Shown here: positions 17,536-27,424 of the stretch, one piece after another
Numbering within the stretch: position 1 is the stretch's first letter
How the letters are laid out: the number at the start of each line of letters is the position of its first letter
Assembly: GCA_031422315.1 (NCBI GenBank)
Contig: JANOQN010000068.1
Coordinates: 248,001 to 312,000, forward strand
DNA length: 64,000 nt
Reading direction: 5' to 3'
Source of the DNA: JANNYA01 sp031422315
GTDB lineage: Bacteria > Pseudomonadota > Gammaproteobacteria > Xanthomonadales > SZUA-5
Position numbers and translations under genes: made by a program
Notes under the pieces: model-generated
Databases searched by the model: none
What the model was told of the DNA's origin: nothing
The model's input: the letters and a program-made list of their open reading frames with translations, nothing else

Positions 17536-19211
17536 ATGGTAACCCCCCCCTCAGAAAGTCAAAATTCATTTGGCGCAGCTGCCAAATTGCCGTAGCGCTA
17601 CTTCTTTCATCTTCCTTTACCAACGCAGCCACCGTGTTTTCCGGAAGTGCGACTGCTGGTATTCCGGGTGATCAAACCACAATCATTAGAAGCCGCGTTG
17701 CCGCTGACTGGAGCATTGCGGCGCTAACCGGGCCATCTCCTACGCTGAATCTGTTCGATAACGTGAACATTCCTGTTACCTGGATAGCGGTTGAGCCATC
17801 ACTATTGTCTCCGACATTGATCGTCTATCGCGCAGCGGGAATAAATTGCGGCGGCTGCAATGCGGCCATGATTGTTTCAAACGGCAAATTGTCGGGATTC
17901 GTAGCCACCGAAGGGCACTTCTACACAGTGCGGCAGAACCAAAAAGCGACCTTAGACAAAGAAATCATCATCTCTGAAGTTGTGCAAAATGCAGGCGGCC
18001 CAGACACCAGCAAACTAGCAAGCGACGCCATTGTCTCGCAAGGAACCAATGGTGTTCCTACTCAAACAGTCGGCACCTCAACCAATGTGACACTTGATAT
18101 TCTTTCAATCGTATCGCCACAGTTGGTTGCACTAGACAGTAATCTTTTTCATCGTACTGAAGCGCTGGCTTATTACAATAATGCGCAGTTTAACAGCGGT
18201 GTTGGAATTACTGCGCGCTATGTTGGGGAAATGGAATTTCAGGATTTGGAAACTAGGCCAGGTGATATTCAAGCTATCTTTAATCGCCTATGGATTAAAA
18301 ACGATGGAATATACGATTCAATACATCAAGAGAAAGATCGGGTAGGCGCAGATTTGGTGGCGGCATTTATTACTCGAAGCCCAAGTAGTCCATCTGGCGT
18401 AGCAGACATACTATATAACTTGAACTATATTTATGAATCCACAGGATTCTCCGTAAACCAATTGAACGAACAAATATTTACTAGAGAAACATTTGCGCAC
18501 GAACTTGGGCACAATGGGGGTGCTGGGCATTCAACAAGCGATTCAACTAGCTTTGGGCTATTTCCCTACAGCCGAGGTCATCAAGACAATACAGGAGCAG
18601 CGCATTTCAGAACAATTATGACCTATGGCGTTTATTGTGCGCCACCTTGTCAATCGAGCAACTCATACTCCGCGCCCGAACGTTTGTTTTTAGGCAGGCC
18701 AACTGGAATTGCTGATGTTTCCGACAATGCAAAAACACAAAGACTCGCTGCTAATTTTTTATCAGAAATTAGACCAACAGGTGGCGTGGGTAGTCAAGTT
18801 GATATTTATGTTAATAATGGACCCCCATTCTCATTACTACCAATAAATCCACAAAACCCTGTTCAAGGACATCGGCGCTCTTTTTGCGCATCGAATAATG
18901 GTGTCAGCAACGCTCAAAATGTTGTCATTACTATTGACGTTGACATTGACCGAAATAGAGATCACACGTTAGTTTTTGTAGATCAAAACGGCAATCCTTG
19001 CTCGCAAGTTTCCACTAGCGACTTTATAGATCGATACATCTGTAATATTGGAGACATTTCTACAAATCAAACAGGTTGCGCCGACGCGAGATGGTTTAAC
19101 GGTCGCAATCAAGCAATTCCAGCAAAGTTTACAACGTTAGCCTTTCCGGCAAATGGTGACTACCGCCCCGCGAACAACACAATTATTGAGCAAATCGTTC
19201 TCCCATTTTAA
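17536..19211 (+). CDS. Secreted metzincin-type metalloprotease, frame-shifted at a poly-C tract
   Basis: The protease body is open from about 17496 to 19211. It holds the metzincin zinc motif HELGHNGGAGH (18498-18530) and a Met-turn FRTIMTYG about 100 bases further on. A C-terminal part (QVDIYVNNGPPF onward) looks like a DUF11/CARDB-type beta domain. The ATG at 17536 has AAGGA 8 bases upstream but is in the other frame. With one extra C in the C8 tract at 17543-17550 it would read MVTPPLRKSKFIWRS into AVALLLSSSFTNA, a good signal peptide. The body frame itself has only a TTG start (17496) without a ribosome binding site. So the gene is phase-variable and OFF, or the tract is miscalled. Confidence 0.75.
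17543..17550 (+). repeat. C8 homopolymer, candidate phase-variation tract
   Basis: Eight consecutive C bases lie 4 bases after the ATG at 17536. Nine Cs would put the ATG and signal peptide in frame with the metalloprotease body. With eight, the ATG frame stops at a TAG after 19 codons. Confidence 0.7.
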
Positions 19212-19225
19212 TTACAAAGGTCATT

Positions 19226-20530
19226 ATGAAATTGCTCTTTAAAGGATTGGTTGTCTGCGCTGCGGGTTTGCCACTGGCGCAAGCACAGAACTACGTATTC
19301 ACGCCCATTCAGGGGCCTTTTCAATCATTGATTTTAAACGAAGCCATCTGGGCGGACATCAATAATGATGGCCGCCCAGATTTACTCACTGCTGGAATTT
19401 CTAGAATTCGAAACCGCCGAGAAACTCATGTGTATTTAAATCGTGGTGCGGATCGATTTGATGAAATAGACAGTGGACTACCAACTGGCGGCGGAGAAAT
19501 AAACATAGCGGCTGCAGACGTGAATGGCGATGGCAAAATAGACGTTGCAATGTCCGGCTTGGGTGGAGGTAATCCAAACAATATCTATATTGGTAACGGC
19601 TCAGGTGCGTTCGTCACTGGCCCACCGTTAACCTCGGGCGGTGGTTTCCAAAGCCTGCATTTTGGTGATTATGATAGTGACGGGGATCCAGATTTAATTA
19701 CTGGTGCAAGCGCACAAATTTTACTCAACGACGGAGCTGGGTTGTTCAACTTGATCGATCAAGCGTTTTTGCCTTTAGAGACTGGTAGCTCAAATTTTTA
19801 CGATGCTAATTTTGATGGCAAGCTTGATGTCGTACAAACGGGCTTCTTTGGGCCAGGAACATTTGAAGGCGGGCGAGTTTGGTTGCAAGAAAGCCAATCA
19901 AATTTTATTATGACAAAAGATCAGCTCGCGCCGATGCGAGAGCGCAGTGAGATTCAAATTCGCGATGCCAATTGTGACACCAAAGCTGATTTATTTTTTA
20001 GCACCATCACATACCGACTGACAAACGAAGCGATTGGTTACGTATACACCAACAAAAGCCCAAGTAGTTTTGTTCGAAATCGGCTCCCTGGCATTGGTAT
20101 ATCTAGCAACTCTGGGCTGATTGATGTGGAAGGCGACGGTATCCCTGAAGTTGTTGTTGTTGGTAATCTGTTTTTGCCACCACAGGGTATTGCAACAGAG
20201 ATATTAAAACGCCAGCCCAATGGCGATTATCAAATGATTCCGTCGCTTAATTTGCCCCGTTTTAGAACCGCATCAATTGCAACCATTGACTACGACGGAG
20301 ATCGTGACGAAGACTTATTTATTATTGGCGATTTGAGCCCATCGGGCGGGTTCGACGACTACAGTGAAGCCGCATATTTGTTTAGAAACGATACCGTGCA
20401 AAGTACGCAGCGTTGTCGACCGCAAGTTGCAATTACGCAGGTGGTTCCGGGCTTAGGATTATTTGGAATGGTGTTTTTGAGCTTAGGACTTGCACTGTTA
20501 GGTATGCGATTTTCAGCAAACAGGCCATAA
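19226..20530 (+). CDS. Secreted FG-GAP/VCBS-repeat protein with C-terminal sorting-like tail
   Basis: This 434-residue protein has a signal peptide (LLFKGLVVCAAGLPLAQAQ). It has repeated FG-GAP/VCBS calcium-binding-like motifs: DINNDGRPDLLTAG, DVNGDGKIDVAMSG, DYDSDGDPDLITGA, DANFDGKLDVVQTG and DYDGDRDEDLFIIG, which suggest a beta-propeller. The C-terminus has a Pro-rich start, a hydrophobic helix and basic residues (VPGLGLFGMVFLSLGLALLG then MRFSANRP), like IPTL/PEP-CTERM anchors. It lies 14 bases after the metzincin gene, so the two probably form one transcription unit. Function unknown. Confidence 0.85.
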   Translation: MKLLFKGLVVCAAGLPLAQAQNYVFTPIQGPFQSLILNEAIWADINNDGRPDLLTAGISRIRNRRETHVYLNRGADRFDEIDSGLPTGGGEINIAAADVNGDGKIDVAMSGLGGGNPNNIYIGNGSGAFVTGPPLTSGGGFQSLHFGDYDSDGDPDLITGASAQILLNDGAGLFNLIDQAFLPLETGSSNFYDANFDGKLDVVQTGFFGPGTFEGGRVWLQESQSNFIMTKDQLAPMRERSEIQIRDANCDTKADLFFSTITYRLTNEAIGYVYTNKSPSSFVRNRLPGIGISSNSGLIDVEGDGIPEVVVVGNLFLPPQGIATEILKRQPNGDYQMIPSLNLPRFRTASIATIDYDGDRDEDLFIIGDLSPSGGFDDYSEAAYLFRNDTVQSTQRCRPQVAITQVVPGLGLFGMVFLSLGLALLGMRFSANRP

Positions 20531-20588
20531 CAGATATGGCTTATTGGTACGTAAGGCGAGCAATAAACAACTGGACCAAACTTCTGCA

Positions 20589-21365
20589 CTAATTGTTTGG
20601 CTGCTTCAATTCGACCTCAAACCCGCTTTTAAAAATCGACTCATCGCGCCCCATCACCCACGTTAAACCGCCAAGCACATGCTGGCGAAAACGCAGGTCA
20701 GCGAATGTTTCATTGCGATGCCCCATGCCGGTATACCAAGAGCGGCCCGCACCGACCGCGCGTTTCCAGGAAATGGGATGATCGGCGCCCATCGCGCCGC
20801 TGCCTGGCATATAGCTCGATTCATCGAGCCGCAGCAGCACGCTTGCGCCTGCGCGTGGATTAACGCGAAAGTTGTACCACTCGTCGGTGAAGGAGAAGCT
20901 GGCGGGCAAATGCGCTGTTGAGGCGTCGTCGGCAGACTCGCGCAGCACGGTGGCCTGCTGGATTGCCGGGTGATTTTGAAACCACGCGCCGTTGCCAAGC
21001 ACCTGCGCGCCGTACCAGGGCCAGCTGTACTCACAATCTGCCGCAGCATGGATGCCTACCCAACCGCCGCCGGCCTCAAGCCAAGTCTGAAAGGCCAGCT
21101 GCTGCGTGTCGTTTAAAACATCGCCGGTGGTGCTCAGAAATACCACCGCCTTGTAGGGGGCCAATCCTTCGGCGGTGAATTGCGCCGGGTCTTCAGTCGC
21201 GACCACGGTAAAGCTGTTTTGCGTGCCCAGCTGCTGCAGCATGGTAATGCCGACGCCGATAGAGCCGTGCCGAAAACCGGTCGTTCGGCTAAAAACCAGC
21301 ACCGCATCCTGTGCGGCGGCGCAGGTAGATATGATGATGAGTAAAAAGATGACCGTGTTTCGCAT
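20589..21365 (-). CDS. Secreted ThuA-like domain protein
   Basis: This 258-residue protein begins with a signal peptide (FLLIIISTCAAAQ). The ThuA-like (trehalose-utilisation, type-1 glutamine-amidotransferase-like) fold is shown by AVLVFSRTTGFRHGSI, YKAVVFLSTTGDVL, GGGWVGIHAAADCEY and GRSWYTGMGHRNETF. Homologous domains occur in secreted sugar-related proteins. Here no sugar operon is adjacent, so the substrate is open. It is convergent with the FG-GAP gene, 58 bases away. Confidence 0.88.
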   Translation of the reverse strand: MRNTVIFLLIIISTCAAAQDAVLVFSRTTGFRHGSIGVGITMLQQLGTQNSFTVVATEDPAQFTAEGLAPYKAVVFLSTTGDVLNDTQQLAFQTWLEAGGGWVGIHAAADCEYSWPWYGAQVLGNGAWFQNHPAIQQATVLRESADDASTAHLPASFSFTDEWYNFRVNPRAGASVLLRLDESSYMPGSGAMGADHPISWKRAVGAGRSWYTGMGHRNETFADLRFRQHVLGGLTWVMGRDESIFKSGFEVELKQPNN

Positions 21366-21542
21366 GGCACTCTCGAGTAATGGTTAAACCAAATCGCTGA
21401 AATTCTCATGGCTGCACGCAAGCGTAGCTTGCAAATTGCGGCAGTGATTGCGCGAATGCAGGTTTAATGTGCGGTTTTGCGCGGCGGTTCTCATTTGCGA
21501 ATCGGCGCGCGAGGCGTTTTTTTTCGAAAACCAATGAATAGT

Positions 21543-21959
21543 TTAGTTGGGTTCCTCTTCCTCATCGGAGCAGGCATAGCAAGAAATCTCCAGGCTTATC
21601 CCCGCTTGAGCGGCCAATTGAATGAACAGCGATGGGAATACACGAAAGACGCAAACATCATCTGCGGTAATTGCAATGCCAAAATCAAACCTAGCGACTT
21701 GGACTTCTGGTGAAGCAGTCATTTTGGCAATCGATTGAGAATGGGTTTCTAGATAGGCGCTGGCGTCAGTCAATTGAGCTGAGAAATCATCAAATTCGGC
21801 GTTGCTCACAATGAAGCTCGCGCCAGAGTTTAGATGGACTTCACCTTTAAGTGATCGCGCTTCACCTTTTATCCAACGCCTGTTGGGCTCAAGGCCGCAC
21901 TGAACCAGCAATGCGTCAATGTCCAATTTTTCGCCAAAAATTCTAAACATGCAGCTCAT
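21543..21959 (-). CDS. Hypothetical protein, possibly DUF4279-like
   Basis: The reading frame is open up to 22037 but begins there with TTG. I start at ATG 21959 (MSCMFRIFGEKLDIDALL), giving 138 residues. No signal peptide is seen. The region RFDFGIAITADDVCVFRVFP and the acidic C-terminus (CSDEEEEPN) recall small DUF4279-type proteins of unknown function, but this is weak. The upstream hypothetical gene overlaps if the longer start is used. Confidence 0.5.
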   Translation of the reverse strand: MSCMFRIFGEKLDIDALLVQCGLEPNRRWIKGEARSLKGEVHLNSGASFIVSNAEFDDFSAQLTDASAYLETHSQSIAKMTASPEVQVARFDFGIAITADDVCVFRVFPSLFIQLAAQAGISLEISCYACSDEEEEPN

Positions 21960-22002
21960 GAATGCGTTTGCCGAATTGATTGTGCAGTAGCAAAGGCCAT
22001 CA

Positions 22003-22692
22003 TCATTCCGGCAGCCCAAAGCCATTGTTAAAATCAAAATCCTTCAACAGATAAATCGGCAATTGGGTGGATCCGCGTTTGCTAGTTGTTGGCGCTTTGC
22101 CGGTTTCGGTAACAATCGACTTGCCAGTTAGCAGGTTAAAATCGCGGGTAACGCTTTTTTGAGCATCATCACAATGTTCGTGGAATACGATTTTCAGGCC
22201 AATCAGCCGCCACACGCCGCGATAGAATTTGAACTGATGCGTAGCCGCTTCCATGCTGCAGGCGGTTTTCGCATTGTTCTGAATGTAGATGCTGCCGTTT
22301 CTAATCTGTAGCGAATCCACCCAGCAGCAGCCCATGCCAACCCGCATTTCAGGACTCGAGGAAGCCGCCACACCAAAATCGCCCGAATTTGATTTAAGCA
22401 AAACCACCAGCTGCTGATTTGGACTCGGGCTTGCTTCAGTGACCAGCACAATGACGAAGTCTTCTAAGCCATCGCCATTGAGATCGCCCTTGGCAACTTG
22501 CGATTGCTCGGCGATGGCGCCTTTTTGCGAGGCAATAAACGCGGTATCCGAGCGAAAGTTGGCAGCGTTAGCGGAAGTTGCAGCCATCAAAACGACGCAT
22601 AGAAATTGCAAAGCGCGCGATAGGTTCGATTTAATAGGTTTCTCCAACGTTAAATGCCAAGATTTTGAATAGTACCGGAGGCGCGCATGCAA
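22003..22692 (-). CDS. Hypothetical secreted protein with FG-GAP-like motif
   Basis: The open frame is 229 codons. The likely secreted part starts near the TTG at 22647 (EKPIKSNLSRALQFL then CVVLMAATSANA), which forms a good signal peptide; there is no ATG at a plausible start. The mature part includes a calcium-binding-like KGDLNGDGLEDFVIVLV and a cysteine-rich MGCCWVDSLQI segment. A non-ATG start and lack of a clear ribosome binding site make the exact 5' end uncertain. Function unknown. Confidence 0.55.
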   Translation of the reverse strand: MHARLRYYSKSWHLTLEKPIKSNLSRALQFLCVVLMAATSANAANFRSDTAFIASQKGAIAEQSQVAKGDLNGDGLEDFVIVLVTEASPSPNQQLVVLLKSNSGDFGVAASSSPEMRVGMGCCWVDSLQIRNGSIYIQNNAKTACSMEAATHQFKFYRGVWRLIGLKIVFHEHCDDAQKSVTRDFNLLTGKSIVTETGKAPTTSKRGSTQLPIYLLKDFDFNNGFGLPE

Positions 22693-22702
22693 GCACCAAC
22701 CC

Positions 22703-23758
22703 TTAAGGGAACAAACCCAATTGCGTCAAGCCTGTCGTTTCCGGCAGTCCCAGTGCGATATTCATATTTTGTACGGCCTGCCCGGACATGCCTTTAAGTA
22801 GGTTGTCAAGCGTTACCAACATCGCTAACTGGCTGCCTCGCTGGACGACGTTAATGTCGCAATAATTGCTGCCGACCACGGCTGCAGTGCGCGCCATGCC
22901 GTCATCAATTACGCGAATAAATCGTGATTGCCGGTAAAAATCAGCGAAAAGCGTAGAAAAATCGACATCAAGCAATGCGTCAGTCAGCTGCATTTGTACG
23001 CTGAGGTAAATGCCGCGCACCATGGGTGCAGAGTGTGGGACTAGGCTAAAGCCGGGTGCTGTGCCGCCAAAGTGCTGTGCAGCGGCCACGAGCACTTGCC
23101 GCACTTCAAACTCGTGTTGATGCGCAAATACTTTGTAAGCTCGGAAATCGTGTGCACGGCTCGGGTGGTGCGTGCCTTCTGAAGGCGCTGCGCCAGAGCC
23201 GGATGAACCGGTAACGGCGCTGATAGCGACATGTGGCAGCGTGCCCGCAGTGATTTTACAAAGCGGCAACAATGCGAGCGCGATCGCGGTGGCAAAGCAG
23301 CCGGGGTTAGCGATGCGCTGTGCGCCGTTTGCCTGCTGCACGGTGGATTTAAACTCGGGTAAGCCGTAGTTGAATTCGCTCAAAAACTCTGGACATGGGT
23401 GAACGCCACCATAGGCGAGTTTAAACGCATTTGCCGATCGCAATCTAAAATCACCTGATAAATCAATCACATGCGTTTTAGCATCTAGGGCTTGGCGCAA
23501 TTCAGGCCAGCGCTTACAAAATTCCCCGTGTGGCAAGGCGGCGAATAACACATCTAATCCTGGCTTTTGCAGCTCGCGTTGGAAATTACCCGGATAAGCA
23601 CCGCGCAGGTGTGGGTGCACGCTGGCAATCGTGCGCCCGGCTTGGGTATTGGCGAGCGCTTGCACATGTTCAACGTGCGGGTGCGCGGCCAGTAGCCGCA
23701 GCAACTCACCGCCGCCAAAACCGCTGGCCCCTAAAATTGCAATGGATAAATCAGCCAT
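22703..23758 (-). CDS. argC: N-acetyl-gamma-glutamyl-phosphate reductase
   Basis: This 351-residue enzyme reduces N-acetylglutamyl phosphate to the semialdehyde in arginine biosynthesis, using NADPH. Signatures: GASGFGGGELLRLLAAHP near the N-terminus, PHGEFCKRWPE, the active-site cysteine in NPGCFATAIALALLP, and SAVTGSSGSGAAPSEGTHHP. AAGGAAAA lies 6 bases before the ATG. No other arg genes are adjacent. Confidence 0.96.
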   Translation of the reverse strand: MADLSIAILGASGFGGGELLRLLAAHPHVEHVQALANTQAGRTIASVHPHLRGAYPGNFQRELQKPGLDVLFAALPHGEFCKRWPELRQALDAKTHVIDLSGDFRLRSANAFKLAYGGVHPCPEFLSEFNYGLPEFKSTVQQANGAQRIANPGCFATAIALALLPLCKITAGTLPHVAISAVTGSSGSGAAPSEGTHHPSRAHDFRAYKVFAHQHEFEVRQVLVAAAQHFGGTAPGFSLVPHSAPMVRGIYLSVQMQLTDALLDVDFSTLFADFYRQSRFIRVIDDGMARTAAVVGSNYCDINVVQRGSQLAMLVTLDNLLKGMSGQAVQNMNIALGLPETTGLTQLGLFP

Positions 23759-23842
23759 GGTGCATTTTCCTTTTTTTGAACGGCAATTTAGCCTTCAATT
23801 TAGGCATACTCAGCGGCGTTTTTGTTCATTGGATTGAAATTT

Positions 23843-25135
23843 ATGGCGAAGTCGGTAGTCATTTTAGGTGCGCAGTGGGGCGATGAGGGCAAAGGTAAGA
23901 TCGTCGATTTAATGACCGAGCGGGTTAGCGCGGTGGTGCGCTTTCAAGGCGGTCATAACGCTGGACACACGCTAGTTATTGACGGCGAAAAAACTGTGCT
24001 GCATCTGATTCCGTCCGGCATTTTACGAAAAGACGTCGCCTGTTTGATCGGCAACGGCGTGGTGTTATCACCGCTCGCTTTGCGTACGGAAATCGAAAAG
24101 CTAGAAGCGAAGGGCGTGGACGTACGTTCACGGCTAACCATTTCACCCGCCGCACCAATCATCATGCCCTATCACGTGGCGCTGGATCAGGCGCGCGAAG
24201 CCGCATCAGGCGCGGGTAAAATCGGTACGACCGGGCGCGGCATTGGGCCGGCGTATGAAGATAAAGTCGCGCGGCGTGGCGTACGGGTTTCGGATTTGCT
24301 ACATCCGGCGGAAGTAACTGAAAAGCTCAAAACCGTGATGGATTTTCATAATTTTGTGCTGGTGAATTACTTCAAACAGCCTGCGATTGACGTGCAAAAA
24401 ACGATTGATGATGCGCTGGCTTATGGTGAGTATCTTAATAAAATGGTCGGCGATGTGGCGCAGCAGCTGCACGTAGTGCGCGCGAACGGCGGCAATATCT
24501 TATTTGAAGGCGCGCAGGGTTCACTTTTGGACATCGATCACGGTACCTATCCGTTTGTAACCTCCAGCAACACCACCATTGGCGGCGCTTGCTCTGGCAC
24601 CGGCGTGGGCGCGGGCGAGATTGACTATGTTTTGGGCATTGCAAAAGCCTACGCCACAAGGGTCGGCAGCGGGCCATTTCCGACCGAGCTGGACGATGCC
24701 ATTGGCCAAGGCTTGCGTGATCGCGGTCATGAATACGGCGCCACCACGGGCAGGCCGCGCCGCTGCGGTTGGTTGGACGTCGTTGCGCTGCGTAGAGCAG
24801 TACAAATCAATGGTATGAACGGTTTGTGCATCACCAAACTGGACGTGTTAGATGGCGAGCCTGAGCTAAAAGTGTGCGTCGGTTATCGCTACAAAGGCCG
24901 AGAAACCGACCAAGCGCCGCTGGATGCTGAAGGCTGGCGTGATTGCAAACCAGTCTATATGAGTTTTCCAGGCTGGCAGGAAGTCAGCAAAGGCGTAACC
25001 GAATTTGAGCGCTTGCCGCGCAACGCTAAGCTGTATTTACGCACGCTTGAGCAGCTGATTGGCTGCCCGGTTACGCTGATTTCAACCGGGCCTGATCGGC
25101 ATGAGAATGTGGTGTTGGCGGATCCGTTGAAGTAG
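23843..25135 (+). CDS. purA: Adenylosuccinate synthetase
   Basis: This enzyme of about 430 residues makes adenylosuccinate from IMP, aspartate and GTP in AMP biosynthesis. The GTP/IMP site GAQWGDEGKGKIVD, the catalytic GGHNAGHT and the signature GIGPAYEDKVARRGVR are present. I begin at ATG 23843 (MAKSVV), where the conserved protein starts, not at 23822. It is divergent from argC. Length is normal. Confidence 0.98.
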   Translation: MAKSVVILGAQWGDEGKGKIVDLMTERVSAVVRFQGGHNAGHTLVIDGEKTVLHLIPSGILRKDVACLIGNGVVLSPLALRTEIEKLEAKGVDVRSRLTISPAAPIIMPYHVALDQAREAASGAGKIGTTGRGIGPAYEDKVARRGVRVSDLLHPAEVTEKLKTVMDFHNFVLVNYFKQPAIDVQKTIDDALAYGEYLNKMVGDVAQQLHVVRANGGNILFEGAQGSLLDIDHGTYPFVTSSNTTIGGACSGTGVGAGEIDYVLGIAKAYATRVGSGPFPTELDDAIGQGLRDRGHEYGATTGRPRRCGWLDVVALRRAVQINGMNGLCITKLDVLDGEPELKVCVGYRYKGRETDQAPLDAEGWRDCKPVYMSFPGWQEVSKGVTEFERLPRNAKLYLRTLEQLIGCPVTLISTGPDRHENVVLADPLK

Positions 25136-25401
25136 ATATTTCGAATTTGTTTGATGCCTAAAGGACTGGTGCCGTCAGGAGATACCACCATACAAACCGG
25201 CTTTTTGAGATTCAATGGCTTGGGACGGCGAAAATCCAGACGGATACGAAGTTCGTTAGACGCGTGCGTCGTTTTTTTTGCGAATCATTTTCAGGTTGCA
25301 GTTAAACCTGAAACCTGCTGGCGGCTGTCGCCGCATCAATTTTCAACCTCGAAGCCGTTAAACTAGCCGCCACGCTCAGGCGCTGATTCAAGGCAAACTC
25401 T

Positions 25402-27300
25402 ATGATCTACAACACTCACTATGACGTCATCGTCGTCGGCGGCGGCCACGCGGGCACGGAAGCAGCGCTGGCATCGGCTAGAGCCGGAGCACGCACGCTT
25501 TTGTTGACCCATAACGTTGAAACGATTGGTCAAATGAGCTGCAATCCGGCGATTGGCGGGATTGGCAAGGGCCATTTGGTACGCGAAATCGATGCACTTG
25601 GCGGCGTGATGGCGCATGCGGCGGATTTGGGCGGCATCCAATTTCGTACGCTTAATGCCAGCAAAGGCCCGGCTGTAAGAGCCACGCGGGCGCAGGCGGA
25701 TCGCGTGCGCTACAAGGCGGCAGTGCGGCATGTGGTGGAAAATCAGCCGAACTTGACGATTTTTCAGCAAGCGGTGGATGATTTGCTGGTGCAAAACGAG
25801 CGCGTTACCGGCGTAGTAACGCAGATGGGTTTGACCTTCAACTGCAAAACCGTGGTGCTGACTGCGGGCACGTTTTTAGCCGGGCTAATTCACATTGGCC
25901 AGCAAAATTATCGCGGCGGCAGGGCCGGTGATCCGCCAGCGCTATCACTTGCCGCGCGCATGCGTGAGCTGCCAATTACCGTGGGGCGCTTGAAAACCGG
26001 CACGCCACCGCGCATTGATGGCCGCAGCATTGATTTCTCTAGCATGCAGGAACAGCCCGGCGATACGCCTTGCCCAGTGTTTTCGTTTTTAGGCAGCACC
26101 AATCAGCACCCGCGCCAAATCAGCTGCTGGATTACCCATACCAATGTGCAAACGCACGATATTATTCGCGGCGCGCTGGATCGATCGCCGCTGTATACCG
26201 GTCAAATTGAAGGCGTCGGCCCGCGCTACTGCCCGTCAATTGAAGACAAGATCGTGCGCTTTGCTGGTAAAGATTCGCATCAAATTTTTATCGAACCCGA
26301 GGGTTTGGACACGCATGAGGTGTATCCAAACGGTATTTCGACCAGCCTGCCGTTCGATGCGCAAATGGCGCTGGTGCGCTCCATCAAAGGTATGGAGAAC
26401 GCCCACATTACCCGGCCCGGCTATGCGATTGAATACGATTATTTTGACCCGCGCGGACTGAAGAACTCATTAGAAACCAAAGCCATTGCCGGGCTTTATT
26501 TTGCTGGCCAAATCAATGGCACCACCGGCTATGAAGAAGCCGCCGCGCAGGGCTTGATTGCTGGCTTAAATGCCGCCAGAGCCTGCCAAGATCTACCACC
26601 GTATTGCCCAGCGCGTTCGGAAGCGTACATCGGGGTATTGATCGATGATTTGATTACCAACGGCACCAATGAGCCGTATCGCATGTTTACATCACGGGCG
26701 GAATATCGCTTGCAGCTGCGCGAAGATAATGCTGATTTGCGCTTGACCGAAGTCGGCCGCCAGATGGGTTTAGTTTCGGACGAACGCTGGGCACGATTTA
26801 GCGCTAAACGTGAATCCATCGGTCTGGAATCCGAGCGCCTGCGCGGCCTGCGCTTTGGCCTACACACCGATTTAGCGCTGCGGGTTTCGCACACGCTGGG
26901 CGTGCCAATCAGCCGGGATCAATCCGCGTTCGAACTCCTAAAACGCCCAGAATTGCACTATGGCGATCTAATGCGCGTGCCAGAATTTGGCCCAGGTGTG
27001 AGTGACCCACAAGTCGCCGAGCAAATCGAAATTCACTCGAAATATGCGGGCTATTTAGATCGCCAGCAAGATGAAATCGATAAAACCCGGCACAGTGAAC
27101 ACGCGCAAATCCCTGCCGATTTTGACTACAGTCGAGTCGTTGGTTTGTCGGTCGAAATCACCCAAAAGCTTAGTTTTGCCCGCCCACAAACCATTGGCCA
27201 AGCGCAGCGCATTTCTGGGGTGACGCCGGCATCAGTTAGTTTGCTACTGGTTTATTTGAAGCGCTGTGGGTTGCAGAGTAAGCGCGAGGTTGCGGCTTAA
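25402..27300 (+). CDS. mnmG: tRNA uridine 5-carboxymethylaminomethyl modification enzyme
   Basis: This 632-residue FAD protein, with MnmE, adds the cmnm5 group to wobble U34 of tRNAs. The N-terminal FAD motif is DVIVVGGGHAGTEAALASAR; SCNPAIGGIGKGHLVREID and the family signature GPRYCPSIEDKIVRF are present. A FAD-linked GTTGYEEAAAQG and a C-terminal helical domain complete the protein. Its frequent neighbour rsmG (gidB) does not follow; an AAA-ATPase gene does instead. Confidence 0.97.
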   Translation: MIYNTHYDVIVVGGGHAGTEAALASARAGARTLLLTHNVETIGQMSCNPAIGGIGKGHLVREIDALGGVMAHAADLGGIQFRTLNASKGPAVRATRAQADRVRYKAAVRHVVENQPNLTIFQQAVDDLLVQNERVTGVVTQMGLTFNCKTVVLTAGTFLAGLIHIGQQNYRGGRAGDPPALSLAARMRELPITVGRLKTGTPPRIDGRSIDFSSMQEQPGDTPCPVFSFLGSTNQHPRQISCWITHTNVQTHDIIRGALDRSPLYTGQIEGVGPRYCPSIEDKIVRFAGKDSHQIFIEPEGLDTHEVYPNGISTSLPFDAQMALVRSIKGMENAHITRPGYAIEYDYFDPRGLKNSLETKAIAGLYFAGQINGTTGYEEAAAQGLIAGLNAARACQDLPPYCPARSEAYIGVLIDDLITNGTNEPYRMFTSRAEYRLQLREDNADLRLTEVGRQMGLVSDERWARFSAKRESIGLESERLRGLRFGLHTDLALRVSHTLGVPISRDQSAFELLKRPELHYGDLMRVPEFGPGVSDPQVAEQIEIHSKYAGYLDRQQDEIDKTRHSEHAQIPADFDYSRVVGLSVEITQKLSFARPQTIGQAQRISGVTPASVSLLLVYLKRCGLQSKREVAA

Positions 27301-27424
27301 ATTGTTTGAGCAAGCTGGCTCGCTCGTTTTCAGCAATGGAAATTGCTCAAGGGCGACAACTAGCCATTGCCATTTCGCTATGAATTTGTGCGCCTACCCC
27401 GCAGCAAGCCTGTAAACTAGGAAA

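Noticed and set aside
25136..25401. Gap between purA and mnmG searched for a small gene
   Set aside because: Only short frames without ribosome binding sites or recognisable motifs were found.
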